Assembly (NCBI GenBank): GCA_029204225.1
Contig: MU835142.1
Coordinates: 1-41,524, forward strand
DNA: 41,524 nt
Direction of reading: 5' to 3'
Source of the DNA: Diphasiastrum complanatum
Lineage: Eukaryota; Streptophyta; Lycopodiopsida; Lycopodiales; Lycopodiaceae
The notes under the pieces are model-generated. The model was not told the origin of the DNA. It saw only the letters and a program-made list of their open reading frames with translations, and did not search any database. Positions 30,661-40,830 of the stretch are shown here, piece after piece; the first letter of the stretch is position 1, and each line of letters begins with the position of its first letter. Both the position numbers and the translations under genes were made by a program.

Positions 30661-32009
30661 GGAAAATCAAGCCTAAAGTGCCTTATGCACCAAAAGGCCC
30701 CAACATGCCACAATCATATTCCAGAATGGAATTGCTATTGATCTTGAAAACGTCCATCCTTTCCCTTCAAGAAATTTGCGAATTAAAAAACAATATTTCG
30801 CTAGTGCATTGCATATCTATTTGTTATGTTTGTTTGCTTCCACCATGTTTTCATGTTTACAACATATTGGAAATATGGGAAAATCTTGACACCTTCGATC
30901 TAAAATTTCTAATGATAGTTTGCGAACTCGTGACGTTTTGTGCGACATTCTATAGAGACACATTAGCGGATCCCAACCGACATCTTATGAACGACGTTCA
31001 GGCCAGTGATCGTTCCTATAATGTCGACACCCCATGCCATTGTACACACATAGATTTGAGTATCAATAGAGAGAGAAGAGAGCCAGCTTCTATAAGCTTG
31101 AGCGTTCTTTCCCTCTGCCATCTCTTGTAGCAATACTTCTTATCAATTGAGCATATACACTCAAAACGATTTGTAACTGCTTATGATACTTGTCTGTCTG
31201 TGTTACACATACCTTTCATCTATTATTGAATTTCAGTTACTCTAACTCGTATTTTTAGGCCTCACCATAGAGCGACAATTCTAACTAATGTGTGTAGAGA
31301 ATTAGCCAAAGCTGTTAAACATAACCATAAACAAAACTTCTTTTATGAGCTATGTGTTCAGATAATGAACTTGTCTGATGCTCTGTTTTGTTTGCTTTCT
31401 ATGATAAGAACTAATTCTCTGTGTTTGATTATGAGGAATCATTCGCAATTCGATTATGTTTGATGGAAGATAACGTAACCTTTATAATCACAGACCTTGA
31501 CCAAATCATTTCACCATTGGTGTTTCTAGATGCCAATTAATATCTTTGGATAACCAGATATGTCGCTGTAGTATTCATTGTAAGTATGACACATCACGTT
31601 CCATTCACCTTCTTACATACACTTACCTTAATTCATTGATTTTGTTAAAATATATAATGACTAGGCTACCACAGTTTTCATTTACATGTTGGATTCCTCT
31701 TTTAGTTTCCATAACATCACTCATAATGAACATTACTAGATTTGATGGCAACTTTCCATTTACAACTACCAAATTTAAAAAAAAAATCATCTATGTTTCT
31801 AACAATGTAGAATGGAGAACTAACATTTGTTTTGTAAGAGTTGCTAACAATTCTTTCTCTTTTTTCTTTAAATCCAAAAGTTGAGAAGTGAATGAATTTG
31901 CAAACTCTTCACCGAAACAAATCCCCCTTTTATGTAAAAATAACTTCCCTTTGCAAAACCAGATTTTTTGGCCTATTTTCCTTAATCCAGGGTTCAAATA
32001 GACTAAAAA
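30661..32009. other. AT-rich sequence, possible LTR near 31020, no gene
   Basis: Fragments downstream of the gag-protease frame remain weakly protein-like to about 31020 (FCATFYRDTLADPNRHLM). TGTCGACACCCC at 31021 resembles a Ty3 LTR start and is followed by GAGAGAGAAGAGAGCC and a polyA-rich stretch, but no second copy was found. From 31270 to 32009 there are only short AT-rich frames with no recognised domain. Confidence 0.4.
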
Positions 32010-33635
32010 TTAGATTTGTGTAAGAAAGACAACCTCTTCCTTTTGCCATACTTCAATGCCAAGACAATAGTGCATCAATCCTAGATCGCTCATGTCAAAA
32101 GCATTGGAAAAATCTAATTCGATTTCATCAATTAAGCTCTCATTACTTCTTGTAATAGTCAAATCATCCACGTACAAAACAATGAACACTATATCTGAAT
32201 CATGCTTTAGAATGTAAAGATTAGGATCAGCCTTACTCTTTACCATTCCCCTTCACTTGAAGTGTTCATCAATGCAAGAGTACCACGCCCGTGGTGCTTG
32301 CTTCAATCCATAGATAGCTTTGTTGAGCTTATAAACAAGATGCTCTCTCTTTGGCTCAACAAATCCTTGAGGTTGTACTAAATACACTCTTCATCTAGCA
32401 CTCCATTAAGAAAGACAGATTTAACGTCCATTTGTTGGATCTTCCAACCATGAAAAGTAGAAATAGCAATGATAGAACGTATAGTTACCATCTTAGCTAC
32501 GGGTGCGAAGGTTTCCTCAAAATTAATGCCTTCTTGTTGCTCAAATCCTCTCGCAACCAACCATGCTTTATACTTGTTGAGTTGCCCATATGCTCCATAT
32601 TTGATCTTATAAATCCATTTGCAAGTGATAGGCATTTTACCCTTAGGTAGCTCAACCAAGTTCCACGTCCTATTTTTTGATATGGCCTCCATTTTTGTTT
32701 CCATTGCTGCACGCCACTCATTTTGCTAGCACGGAACCCATTAGGGCTAGATTCATTTCTAACCTTGCAGGAGGTTTTTGATTTCTGCTTGACCTTCTAA
32801 GCTCTCCCTATTCGCTAGATTTGAGAGTATCTCCCTTCTTAGCATCACCTGTGACTGATAAGTACCATTTAGGTACTCTCTTAGGGATTTTAGCTTCAAA
32901 CTTATCTTTTTCCATTGGATCTTCTGCATCAAAATTCACTTCTTTCTTGACCTGTACTTCCGGTCCCTCATCAAAAGGTTTAGTGATTTCTTCAGATTGT
33001 TCACCTTGACCCATCTCGTCAAATGTAGCATCCCTAGAAGTCACAAGCTTCTGTGCATTTGTATCATACATCCTATATGCCTTGGCCTTCTCATCATATC
33101 CTTGGAAAATACACTTGATAGCTTTTGCATCCAATTTCCTTCATTTCTCATCAGGAATATGAGCATAAGCATCACAACCAAATACTCTCAAATGAGAAAT
33201 ATTAGGTTTCTTTCTAGTAAAAGCTTCATGAGGTGTTTTACCTTCCACATATTTCGTAGGACACCAATTCAGGATGTGCGTAGCTGTGCTGCAAGCTTCT
33301 GCCCAAAAGGTGTTTGGCATATCCTTGCTTTTGAGCATTGCCCTGGCCATCTCAATAATGGATCTATTCTTTCACTCTACAACTTTATTTTGCTGCGGTG
33401 AATAAGGTATTGTAGTCTGTCTCTTGATCCCTTGATCTTTGCAAAAATCAATAAATTATGTCAAAAAATACTCACCACCTCCATCAGATCTCAAGGTCTT
33501 GATGTAACTTCATGTTTGCTTTTCAACTAATGCCTTGAATTCCTTGAACTTAGCAAAAGGGTCTGAATTCTTGCTTATGAAATAAATCCAAATGCATCTG
33601 CTATAATCATGAGTAAAGGTAATAAAGTAATAGCA
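32010..33635 (-). pseudogene. pol: Copia family D integrase/RT fragment
   Basis: Read on minus from 33635: integrase core CYYFITFTHDYSRCIWIYF, TLRSDGGGEYF, YSPQQNKVVE, WAEACSTATHILNWCP, HLRVFGCDAYAHIPDEK; a linker with LVTSRDATFDE and a charged region; RT with [64 protein letters not shown] and LYVDDLTITRSN, whose YVDD is intact; ending at DLGLMHYCLGIEVWQ near 32015. Stops at several places (for example CGA to TGA where Arg is usual after VVE and after DEK) and a frame change near 32250-32380 break it. Gag, protease, most of RNase H and both LTRs are missing; both edges are abrupt. It is a fourth Copia lineage or a diverged relative of family C. Confidence 0.92.
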
Positions 33636-33639
33636 GCCT

Positions 33640-34290
33640 AAGAGAGGGAAGCATGAAGAAGCAGTGCTGACATGGGATATATATGCTTAATTAGAGAGTG
33701 TGGGAAAGGCTAGTGCAACTGCTTGTCTACTTCATGCATGCTTGATGGACGACGTCCGTCAAGTACGAGAGAAGCATGGAGAAGGAGTTCTCACATGGGA
33801 TGTACGTGCTTAATGAGAGGTGAAGCATGGTGAGGGCTAGCGCAACAAGCTTGTCTACTTCATTCATTGCTCGACGGGTTCATTGATTGATGGACAACGT
33901 CCTTCAAGGAGGAGGGAAGCATGGAGAAGAAGGAGTGCTCACATGGAATGTAAGTGCTAACTAGTGTGTACAACTTTGTCTAATTCATTTATGCTTGATG
34001 GATTGCATTTTTCAAGGTAGACTGAAATACGATGAAGGGCTACCCACATGCAATGTATGTGTTTAATGAGGTCTAGTGCATAAAACCTTTTCTATACCTT
34101 GTGTATTGCATTCGTGCTTGTCATGAAGATGGAGAGAAGCAATGTGAAGGGCAGCCTACATGTGCTCTATGTGAATAATGAAGGCTAGTGCAACAGCCTT
34201 GGCTACATCATGCATGTCGGACGGCGTCCATCAAGGAGGAGCGAAGCATGGTGATGGGCTATCGCGCTCCATGTGGTTGGTGAGGGCCTT
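33640..34290. repeat. Degenerate tandem repeats, about 110-150 bp, with a hairpin motif
   Basis: Five to six diverged units share GAAGCATGGAGAAG, CTCACATGG.ATGTA.GTGCTTAATGA, GGCTAGTGCAAC and CTTGTCTACTTCATGCATGCTTG in the same order. Three units carry a palindrome of the GGACRACGTCC type (33744-33763, 33889-33908, 34216-34235). The array starts directly at the edge of the Copia-D fragment. No coding potential. Confidence 0.8.
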
Positions 34291-34773
34291 TGATTGTTTA
34301 CTTAGTTTGTGGTGGTGAGGACTTTCACTGTCCACTCCATTAAATAACAATTTAATATAAAATTTAAATTGTTTAATTCAAATTTCCTCCCAAAACGAAT
34401 TCCCGCCAAAATTTCTCAGTTCAAATTTTCTAGTTCAGGTTTAAACTCCTCATAAGCACTTTACTGATATTTCAAAGTGTTGGCCCTCTCCTCTCTTTAA
34501 ACTTAGCTATTAGTGTCTAATCCTTCTACCAAGATCCACAACTTTCAGCTTTGTAGGCTCTTTATGCTTTATTTATTGTGGGGTGTTGCGAGAATCCTAT
34601 TAGAAGGTACTCCACAAAGTAAGAAAGAAAGAAGTAAGTAAGAACAAGGATGGTGCAACATACATATAATGGGAAAGATGGAATCGATGTGCTGAGCAAC
34701 AACCTGAGCTCTTTGGAGGACCAAGGTATGTACGTCTTTTTTTGTTTATTTATTGAGATGGATTCAATCCGTT
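34291..34773. other. No recognisable feature
   Basis: AT-rich sequence with AATTTAAA-type words around 34345-34400 and no convincing reading frame or terminal repeat. Confidence 0.5.
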
Positions 34774-34859
34774 AGAATGAGATCTATTTAGGCTGTGTGT
34801 TGCATGCTATTCAAATAGAATGAAATCTATTTAGGATATGTGTTGCATGCTATTCAAAT
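34774..34859. repeat. 43-bp tandem duplication
   Basis: Two consecutive copies of a 43-bp unit starting AGAATGARATCTATTTAGG and ending GCATGCTATTCAAAT, differing at three or four positions. Confidence 0.95.
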
Positions 34860-34933
34860 ATAACGTTTGTAGAATCTATTTTGTGGATCTATAGCCCTGG
34901 TGCATGCAGAAGCGCGTCCAACAAGCACCTTGA

Positions 34934-35118
34934 GTGTGAGCAAGTAACAAGGAATGAGCTCCAGCAGGCGAAGTGTGATCCAGAAGCTCACCATGTTCTG
35001 AAAGGAGGAGGAGGCACGATCTAGGAAGCGACCTGAGCAAGGACGTGTGAGCAAGTATCACCGTCACCGTGTTCTGAAAGGAGGAGGAGCCACGATCCAG
35101 AAGCGACCTGAGCGTGGT
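34934..35118. repeat. Imperfect direct duplication (GTGTGAGCAAGTA...AGCGACCTGAGC)
   Basis: The copy at 34934-35044 and a shorter copy at 35045-35118 share GTGTGAGCAAGTA, GTTCTGAAAGGAGGAGGAG, CACGATC.AG and AAGCGACCTGAGC in order. The second lacks about 40 bp near its start. Confidence 0.85.
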
Positions 35119-35159
35119 TTGGAAGGAGAAGGCGGTGGGCGATGTAGAAATTGGGAAAA

Positions 35160-35625
35160 GAACTTTTTGTTTCGTTTTGTTTTTTTTGAATTGGTTTTTG
35201 TTGGTCTTTTAGCATGGGTTTTGGGGTTCTTTTTTGCATGGGTTTTGGGGTTTTTTAACATGTTTTATTGGGGTTTTGTGTTTTGTTTGTATTTAATGGG
35301 TTTTTGGGTTTCCAAACGGTTTTTTTTTGCATGGGTTTGTGGATATCTTGAATGGGTTTTGTTTTGGTTTTTTGGGGGGGCTTCTAGATTGGTCTTTGTT
35401 GTTGTTTTTTTGCATGGGTGGTTTGCAAAGTGTCTTATTTTTTTGTTTTTTTTGGTAAGGGTCTTTCATGAATGGGCTTTCGGAATGGTTTGTGGGTTAT
35501 GTGTATGGGTTGGTGGGTTCATGGGTTTGTGGTTTTTTTTTGCTTTTGGCTTGGTGGGCTTTCAGGGCATTTTTGGTTTGGTGTGTTTTTTTTTGTGGTT
35601 TTATTTTTTGCATTGGCTTGTGCCA
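35160..35625. repeat. Strand-asymmetric G/T-rich low-complexity tract
   Basis: The plus strand is almost entirely G and T with few C, built from degenerate TTTTGCATGGGTTTTGGGG units and T runs. The long plus frame encodes an artificial Phe/Trp/Gly/Val string, and the minus frame a Lys/Thr/Pro string with an NPKTHAK repeat. Neither looks like a real protein. Near 35190-35290 the unit repeats every 25-35 bp. Confidence 0.8.
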
Positions 35626-36019
35626 TAGAAGGGAGTGGGACGGGTGGACCAGAAAAAAAAAATGGTCATGTTTCTCCTATATTATACCCTTGAAAGGCTT
35701 TTGGTGCTTCTCGTTTTTTTGGAAACTAAAAGGTTAAGCATGTGTTTCCTAGCACAAAACTGGGATGGGTGGCTTGTTTGTATTTTTTTTGTATTAGGAT
35801 AGTGCTCAAATAGAACCTCATGTGCCTTTGACCTTTTATATCTTTAAAAAATTCATAGTATATTTCATATTAGTATGTTGAAGTGGCCATATAACCTTAC
35901 CTCAAGGATCATTGTAACCCTTAAGCCTAATGGTATGAAAAAAATATAACACTGGTGGATGCATTAATTCGTACATCCACTTCTTTGCGTGTGAGGATTC
36001 ATTCTTCTTCTTTCTCATT
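35626..36019. other. No recognisable gene
   Basis: Ordinary AT-rich sequence with homopolymer A and T runs and no coding signal or terminal repeat. Confidence 0.5.
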
Positions 36020-36200
36020 TCTTCTTGATAGGGTTGACGGACAACGTCCGTCAAGATTGAATGAAGTAGAGATAACTATCCTACTAAGGCCCCTTCCCCA
36101 CTTGAAGTTATCTTGTTCTATTCTTTCTCCTTTCTTCTCTCTATGTTAACAAGACAACGTCTGTCAAGAATGAATGAAGTACAGGTAACTACCCTACTAA
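36020..36200. repeat. About 115-bp tandem repeat with hairpin TGACGGACAACGTCCGTCA
   Basis: Unit 1 has the hairpin at 36035-36053 (9-bp stem, 3-base loop) followed by GAATGAAGTAGAGATAACTA.CCTACTAAG. Unit 2 has a mutated hairpin at 36148-36168 followed by GAATGAAGTACAGGTAACTA.CCTACTAAG. A third copy at about 36690-36740 keeps TTCTCTCCATGTTGACGGA and GAAGATAACTAGCCTACTA but has lost the second hairpin half. The hairpin word is shared with the array at 33.6-34.3 kb. Confidence 0.85.
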
Positions 36201-37356
36201 GCTCTTGTCCCACTTGATGTTTTCTTTTTCTATTCCTTTTCTTCTTAGCTTCTTTTTGCATGGCATTCTTTTTTAGTTATCTAACACCTTGTGCGCAAGG
36301 CTTGGAATTTGACATACACACCCACATTTGGGATTGAAAGGCTTGTTTTGATTTTCACTTTCATGTGACTTCTATAATACATTAAAAAATTAAATTGGAT
36401 GTAACTTTCAAAATTTACCTTTTGAATACAAGGTACAATTTTTAGTTGCCTTTCACTCAACGTCTTATAATAATACATAAAAATTGTATTTAAAATAAGG
36501 TTAATCTTTTTGAAATTAATACTTTAAATTGTATTGTTCATATACACATGTCATTTGAAAGCTAAAATTAAAATAGGGTTTTTAAGTTGAAAGTTAAGTA
36601 TGAATGTTTTGCAAATACGTTCAATATGGCACATTGGTGGGCACAGGTTGACAACTAGCAGCTAAACCTATGTTGATGAATCCTTGTCCTTTCTTCTCTC
36701 CATGTTGACGGAATGAAGTGAAGATAACTAGCCTACTAGTGGGTGACCTCTTGGGAGCATAGTTTTGATTATTTTTTTACCTCAATCTCGTTCACTCTTC
36801 TTAATTCCAAAATTATTTATTATATTCTATTATCTTAAGACTCCCTTTGTTGGGATTTATGTCGTGTATGGTAGGCCAAAGTCGAGGATTTAATCTATTT
36901 ATATCCTTGTCCATGCTATTTATCTTTGCTTCATCAAAAGTGAGTGAAATAGACATAAATAGTTTGCTTGGACTTCACAAAACACTTACTTACCAAGTGG
37001 GGAGTCATGTTCCTTGCTTTCGTCTACCTTCATGAACTTGTCTATAAGAGATGAAATATTAATATTCTATTTTAACATTCTATTCATCTCCGCTTCATTT
37101 TGTCAATTGATAATTCATGAAAAGGGATAGTCTTTTGAAATTCATCCCACTTTTTCACAGGCAAAGGCCATGAAATTGGTTATGGTTTGAATTTCATAAT
37201 ATTGGAGTTCAAAAAATCAAATTTAGATTTCTTTTTCTCTTCTAGACCTTCTAATAACCAATTCCAATATTTCTTATGTATTTTTTGTCTAATTATTTCT
37301 TAAAGATGTTTTTTTGTTGTCTTGTTCTAAAATTGTGTATTGTCTTCATTTCAAAG
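36201..37356. other. AT-rich sequence upstream of the Tnp1-like gene
   Basis: No confident gene. It includes the third hairpin-repeat copy (36690-36740). The end (TTCATTTCAAAG, 37345-37356) resembles a plant splice acceptor directly before the Tnp1-like frame, so part of this region may be an intron. Confidence 0.4.
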
Positions 37357-38109
37357 ATGATGGGGCTACAAAAAGGAGACATTGTGACCTTGAGTATTGG
37401 TGGTAAAGTTGTTGGAGAGAGATCTATCCACTCTAATGACCCTATTGCAGATTTTAACTTTATAACCCTAGAGCAAAGTAGGGTTTCTATAATTATCGAA
37501 AAGGCAATAGTCAAGGATGCCATGCTTCCTTAACCAACTACAGATGCTTCACTGTTAGAGCAGGCAATTGGATCTTTTGTCTTGTGGGACATAAATAGTG
37601 TTTGTAGGAAGCATATGGATCAAGGGCAACTTGTCATAAATACAAGAAAAACACGTGAAGATTGGGTGAATCAAAAGGTTCTTATTTGGTCTTTTGATCA
37701 CACACAGGTTGTTGCTGAGGGATACATCTTATTGGCATACCCCCATGAGGCAATTGATTATAAGGAGCTCGGAAATGATCATGTTGGTATCACTATCTCT
37801 AAAATTTATGGAAACCTGATATATCAAATTGATAATGTGGTCCATGAAGTTAATGAAGTGGAAAATATTCATATTCAACTTTTAAAATGGCCAATCACAC
37901 AAGTGGCACTGGAGGATGGCGGTAAGCTTATTGACCATCAACAGGAGGATGACATCATTTTTGACCTACACAAATAAGATATGTTATCAACTATGCAAAT
38001 TGATACTGCAAAATCTACACAAGTTGAAAGGAAAAGAAGGTATAAATGGTCAATAGAAAGACATCAAAAAATGAGAGTAACTCAAACCCGTCAAAGATTT
38101 CACGTCTCT
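37357..38109 (+). pseudogene. Tnp1/En-Spm-like transposon protein domain
   Basis: One frame from 37357 to 38109 contains MMGLQKGDIVTLSIGGKVVG, then (37540-37980) SFVLWDINSVCRK and VAEGYILLAYPHEAIDYKEL with LLKWPITQVALEDGG. The order VAxGxIxxxxP...ELG...KWP is that of the Tnp1_EnSpm type domain found C-terminal in plant transposon proteins, which is thought to bind or dimerise with the transposition complex. The frame then carries a basic stretch (QVERKRRYKWSIERHQK). Stops at 37533 (CAA to TAA by appearance), 37977 and 38109 interrupt it. The end overlaps the transposase frame, so the two probably were one protein joined by a frameshift near 38100. Domain assignment is by eye. Confidence 0.6.
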
Positions 38110-39061
38110 TAATGCCGAAAAGCATTCGTGTAGTTTCAGTTGTTGATTGTTGTGATAAGAATTGTTGCCAACATGTGGAGAGGAAAAAGATTGAAGAAGC
38201 TCGACAACAATATTGGGGACAAAACTCGTCTGACATGGTTACATATGTATATGATATGCTTCAAGCCTCATAGAACAAGGAAGGAAAACAAAGAGGTATA
38301 ACTATGTTATTTTGTGGGGGAACTATATGTGGAAAAGCATGGTACACAATACATGGAATATCAAAGGCTTCATTTCACAGGTACAAAGCTTCCTATGAGC
38401 AAGGGACTAGGAAAGCAACACATGGAAACAAATGAATAATACAACGAGCATGGGAACACGTGGATATGGCCAAAGCAATTATTCAAGACTATGTGGATAA
38501 CCATGCAGAGATTATGCCTCATAGGAGCAGAACAACATTTGAGGGCGATAGAGTCAATCAACTCGTTTTGGCAGGAGTTTATAAGCAACAAGATATTTTG
38601 CGTGAAGTCAACATCACATTGTCAAGCTTAGGATACAAAAGCATATCACACTCTACACTTAGTAGACTCTGGAGAACTGTCTTTAAGCAAGTATCACTTT
38701 GCAAATCTAGCTCATTTTCAAAATGTGACATTTGTGCTTCAATACAAATGAAGTTGGCATCAACCAAGGTGGTACAAGATCGTGCAAATTTGTTCATGGA
38801 AAAGAGAAAACACATGCTTGCACAAATGACATGTCGTAATTTGTACTATTCTTGGAAGCAAAAAGCTTGTTGTGATCCTAGCAAATATGTGTGCATTATT
38901 CATGATAAAATGGATCAAGTAAAGACATGCATACCTCGGCCAGAGCCCCATCCTAAAAGCCTGAGTCATGTCATGAAACTTTCAATTTCCTTGACAGGGA
39001 TGTTAGTCCATGGACATAAGAAGAGTGGATATGGTCATTTTGCAATGGGATATTGGCCTTC
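38046..39061 (+). pseudogene. Transposase-like protein, truncated on the right
   Basis: One frame spans 38046-39061 with two stops only (38271, 38432), both explained by C-to-T. It has a cysteine-rich start (VVDCCDKNCCQHVERKKIEE), FCGGTICGKAWYTIHGISKA, a helical segment (MAKAIIQDYVDNHAEIMPH), TLSRLWRTV, a CDIC finger-like pair, HMLAQMTCRNLYYSWKQKAC and CIIHDKMDQVKTCIPRPEPH, ending HKKSGYGHFAMGYWPS. The C-G-C-xAW...GIS...CDxC...RxxYY...DKMD order is that of a widespread but poorly characterised eukaryotic transposon protein family. The Asp of DKMD may be the first catalytic Asp of an RNase H-like core, which is a guess. The frame is cut at 39061, where LTR-like sequence starts, so the remaining catalytic region is missing. 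Confidence 0.6.
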
Positions 39062-40808
39062 TGTGGAGCCATGACTATGGCACTCTACTACATTTTGTCG
39101 GCTTTTTAATGCTAAAATATAAACCTTACTTCTTACCGCAGTCATAGCATGCTTTTAAGCTATATTTTGGGCTTTAGGTCTCAAATCCAATTTTCATGGT
39201 CGAAGATCATTCCATGGCTGTCTAAGCATTACCAAACTTAACTCACCTTTTTGCAGCCTGTCCATGGAGACCATCCATTACTTTGTAACTCTTGATGAAG
39301 GCTATGGTAACGTAAGACACCTTGTTTCAAGATAACATTCATTGTGTTTTTCGGCTTATGTGAAGGACACAGCCTCTAGTTTTCAGGTCGAATTTAAGTT
39401 CTCAAAGGAAAACCATGCTTGAACTTCTAAATGACAGTTCTATTGCAGTGCTTAAGGGCACCTATTGTTATTTTCAAAGGCAATGTACTACAGATTTGAA
39501 TGGCCATGTTTGAAGGCTACAAAGGAGCCACCCTCACATTTCTTGAAGCCACCTTCGCATTTCTTAAGGACAGCTATCGCGCATTACTCTCTCTCTCTTC
39601 GCATTTTCTCAGGGCAGCGAAGAGAGGTTCTTCTCCACGCAGCCACCCAGCCCACCATCGCTCTTGCGATGAGCGGTTATCCATCCACGCAGGTCAGAAG
39701 GTAGATTTGGCAACCATCGCACCTTCAGCCATCTTCAAAGTCCATCAGCTCATTCCCTACAAGGGACAGGTCACCAGCAAAATAGCGACTGACCTATAGC
39801 CAGCCCGCCATCGCATTTCCTACAGCTAGTAGGCAGCCGCTCCTCCAGAGTACCTCTTCACAAGGCTGTTTCCTTCCACAAGGCAGAATCTCATGTATTC
39901 TAACTGCTAGATCTATTTGGTAGCAATGTATTGTCTTAAGGAAGCATTGTTCCAAATGTCAAATCCTCATTTGCTCTTTCTTACAAACAATTGCAGAGCC
40001 TTTTCTCTCTAGCACGTTTCTATATCATGCCAGGCTTATGCCATTGTAAATCATTCAGACACAATGTAGAACAGAGGCTCAGAAGCTCTGTTGGTGCTTT
40101 AATGTAGATTTACTGCTTTTGCTATTCATCTACAAGATTAGAACCTTTGTGTTCTCAGATTCTTGTATAGAGGTGTAGCAATCCCTCTACTTTGCAGTGT
40201 CTAGACTGTATTGCACAAATCTTTGTACTCTGCAAATGGTGAATACAGATAATGTAATTTTGAGTGTTTAGAATCACACACAACTTGTTTCTTCTGTGAA
40301 TACCTTCTGTGCTTTTCATGGTGATTCATTTTGGTAATAGAAAGTTTATGACAATGTATTTTTTGTGCCTATACACTGTTTGGACTGGAATTGTCTAGTA
40401 AAGTGTCTCTAGCTTTCAATCTTGTGATTTGCACAGATCATAGGAGTTAGATTCATAATAAGCTACTTTCAAGATAACGAAAACATTGTGTGGCGTTCCG
40501 TTTTGCCGAAGTATTTGCTTTCTTGAGTTGACTCCCATTTGAATCTGAAAACCATAATGAAGTATTCAGTATTTTTCTCCTGGGTGTTTTGTTTTCTTTG
40601 AAAGGTTGTTCTAACAGCCCCTTGTTGAAACATCTGTTGATGACCAGATTGGAAACATTTTATATTCCACTCCATTCATTCTTAGTTATTTCTGGTTTTG
40701 CACTAATAATGACAGTATTAGCCTTTTTATTGCTCTCTAGTAGGAACGATACCTGTTTATACTACAAATATCTATCCTTTTACTGTTGGTATGCCACGAC
40801 ATATACCA
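39062..40808 (+). repeat. 5' LTR of a Ty3-type element (left edge tentative)
   Basis: The right end is placed by the primer-binding site: ...ATATACCA at 40808, four bases, then TGGCGCC. The left end is placed at TGTGGAGCCATGAC, exactly where the transposase homology stops, which gives TG...CA ends and 1747 bp, a length reasonable for Athila/Tat-like elements. It contains CACCTTCGCATTTC-type repeats at 39525-39610. Target duplication and 3' LTR would lie outside the window, so the left edge is unproven. Confidence 0.5.
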
Positions 40809-40812
40809 ATTT

Positions 40813-40830
40813 TGGCGCCATTGCCGGGGA
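40813..40830 (+). other. Primer-binding site, tRNA-Asp type
   Basis: TGGCGCCATTGCCGGGGA matches, with one change, the complement of the 3' end of plant tRNA-Asp used by many plant Ty3 elements (Athila/Tat group). Confidence 0.85.

Noticed and set aside
35047-35628. 193-codon hydrophobic frame that might suggest a membrane protein
   Set aside because: Phe/Trp/Gly/Val content is forced by G/T-only sequence; the repeat period continues across stops in other frames.
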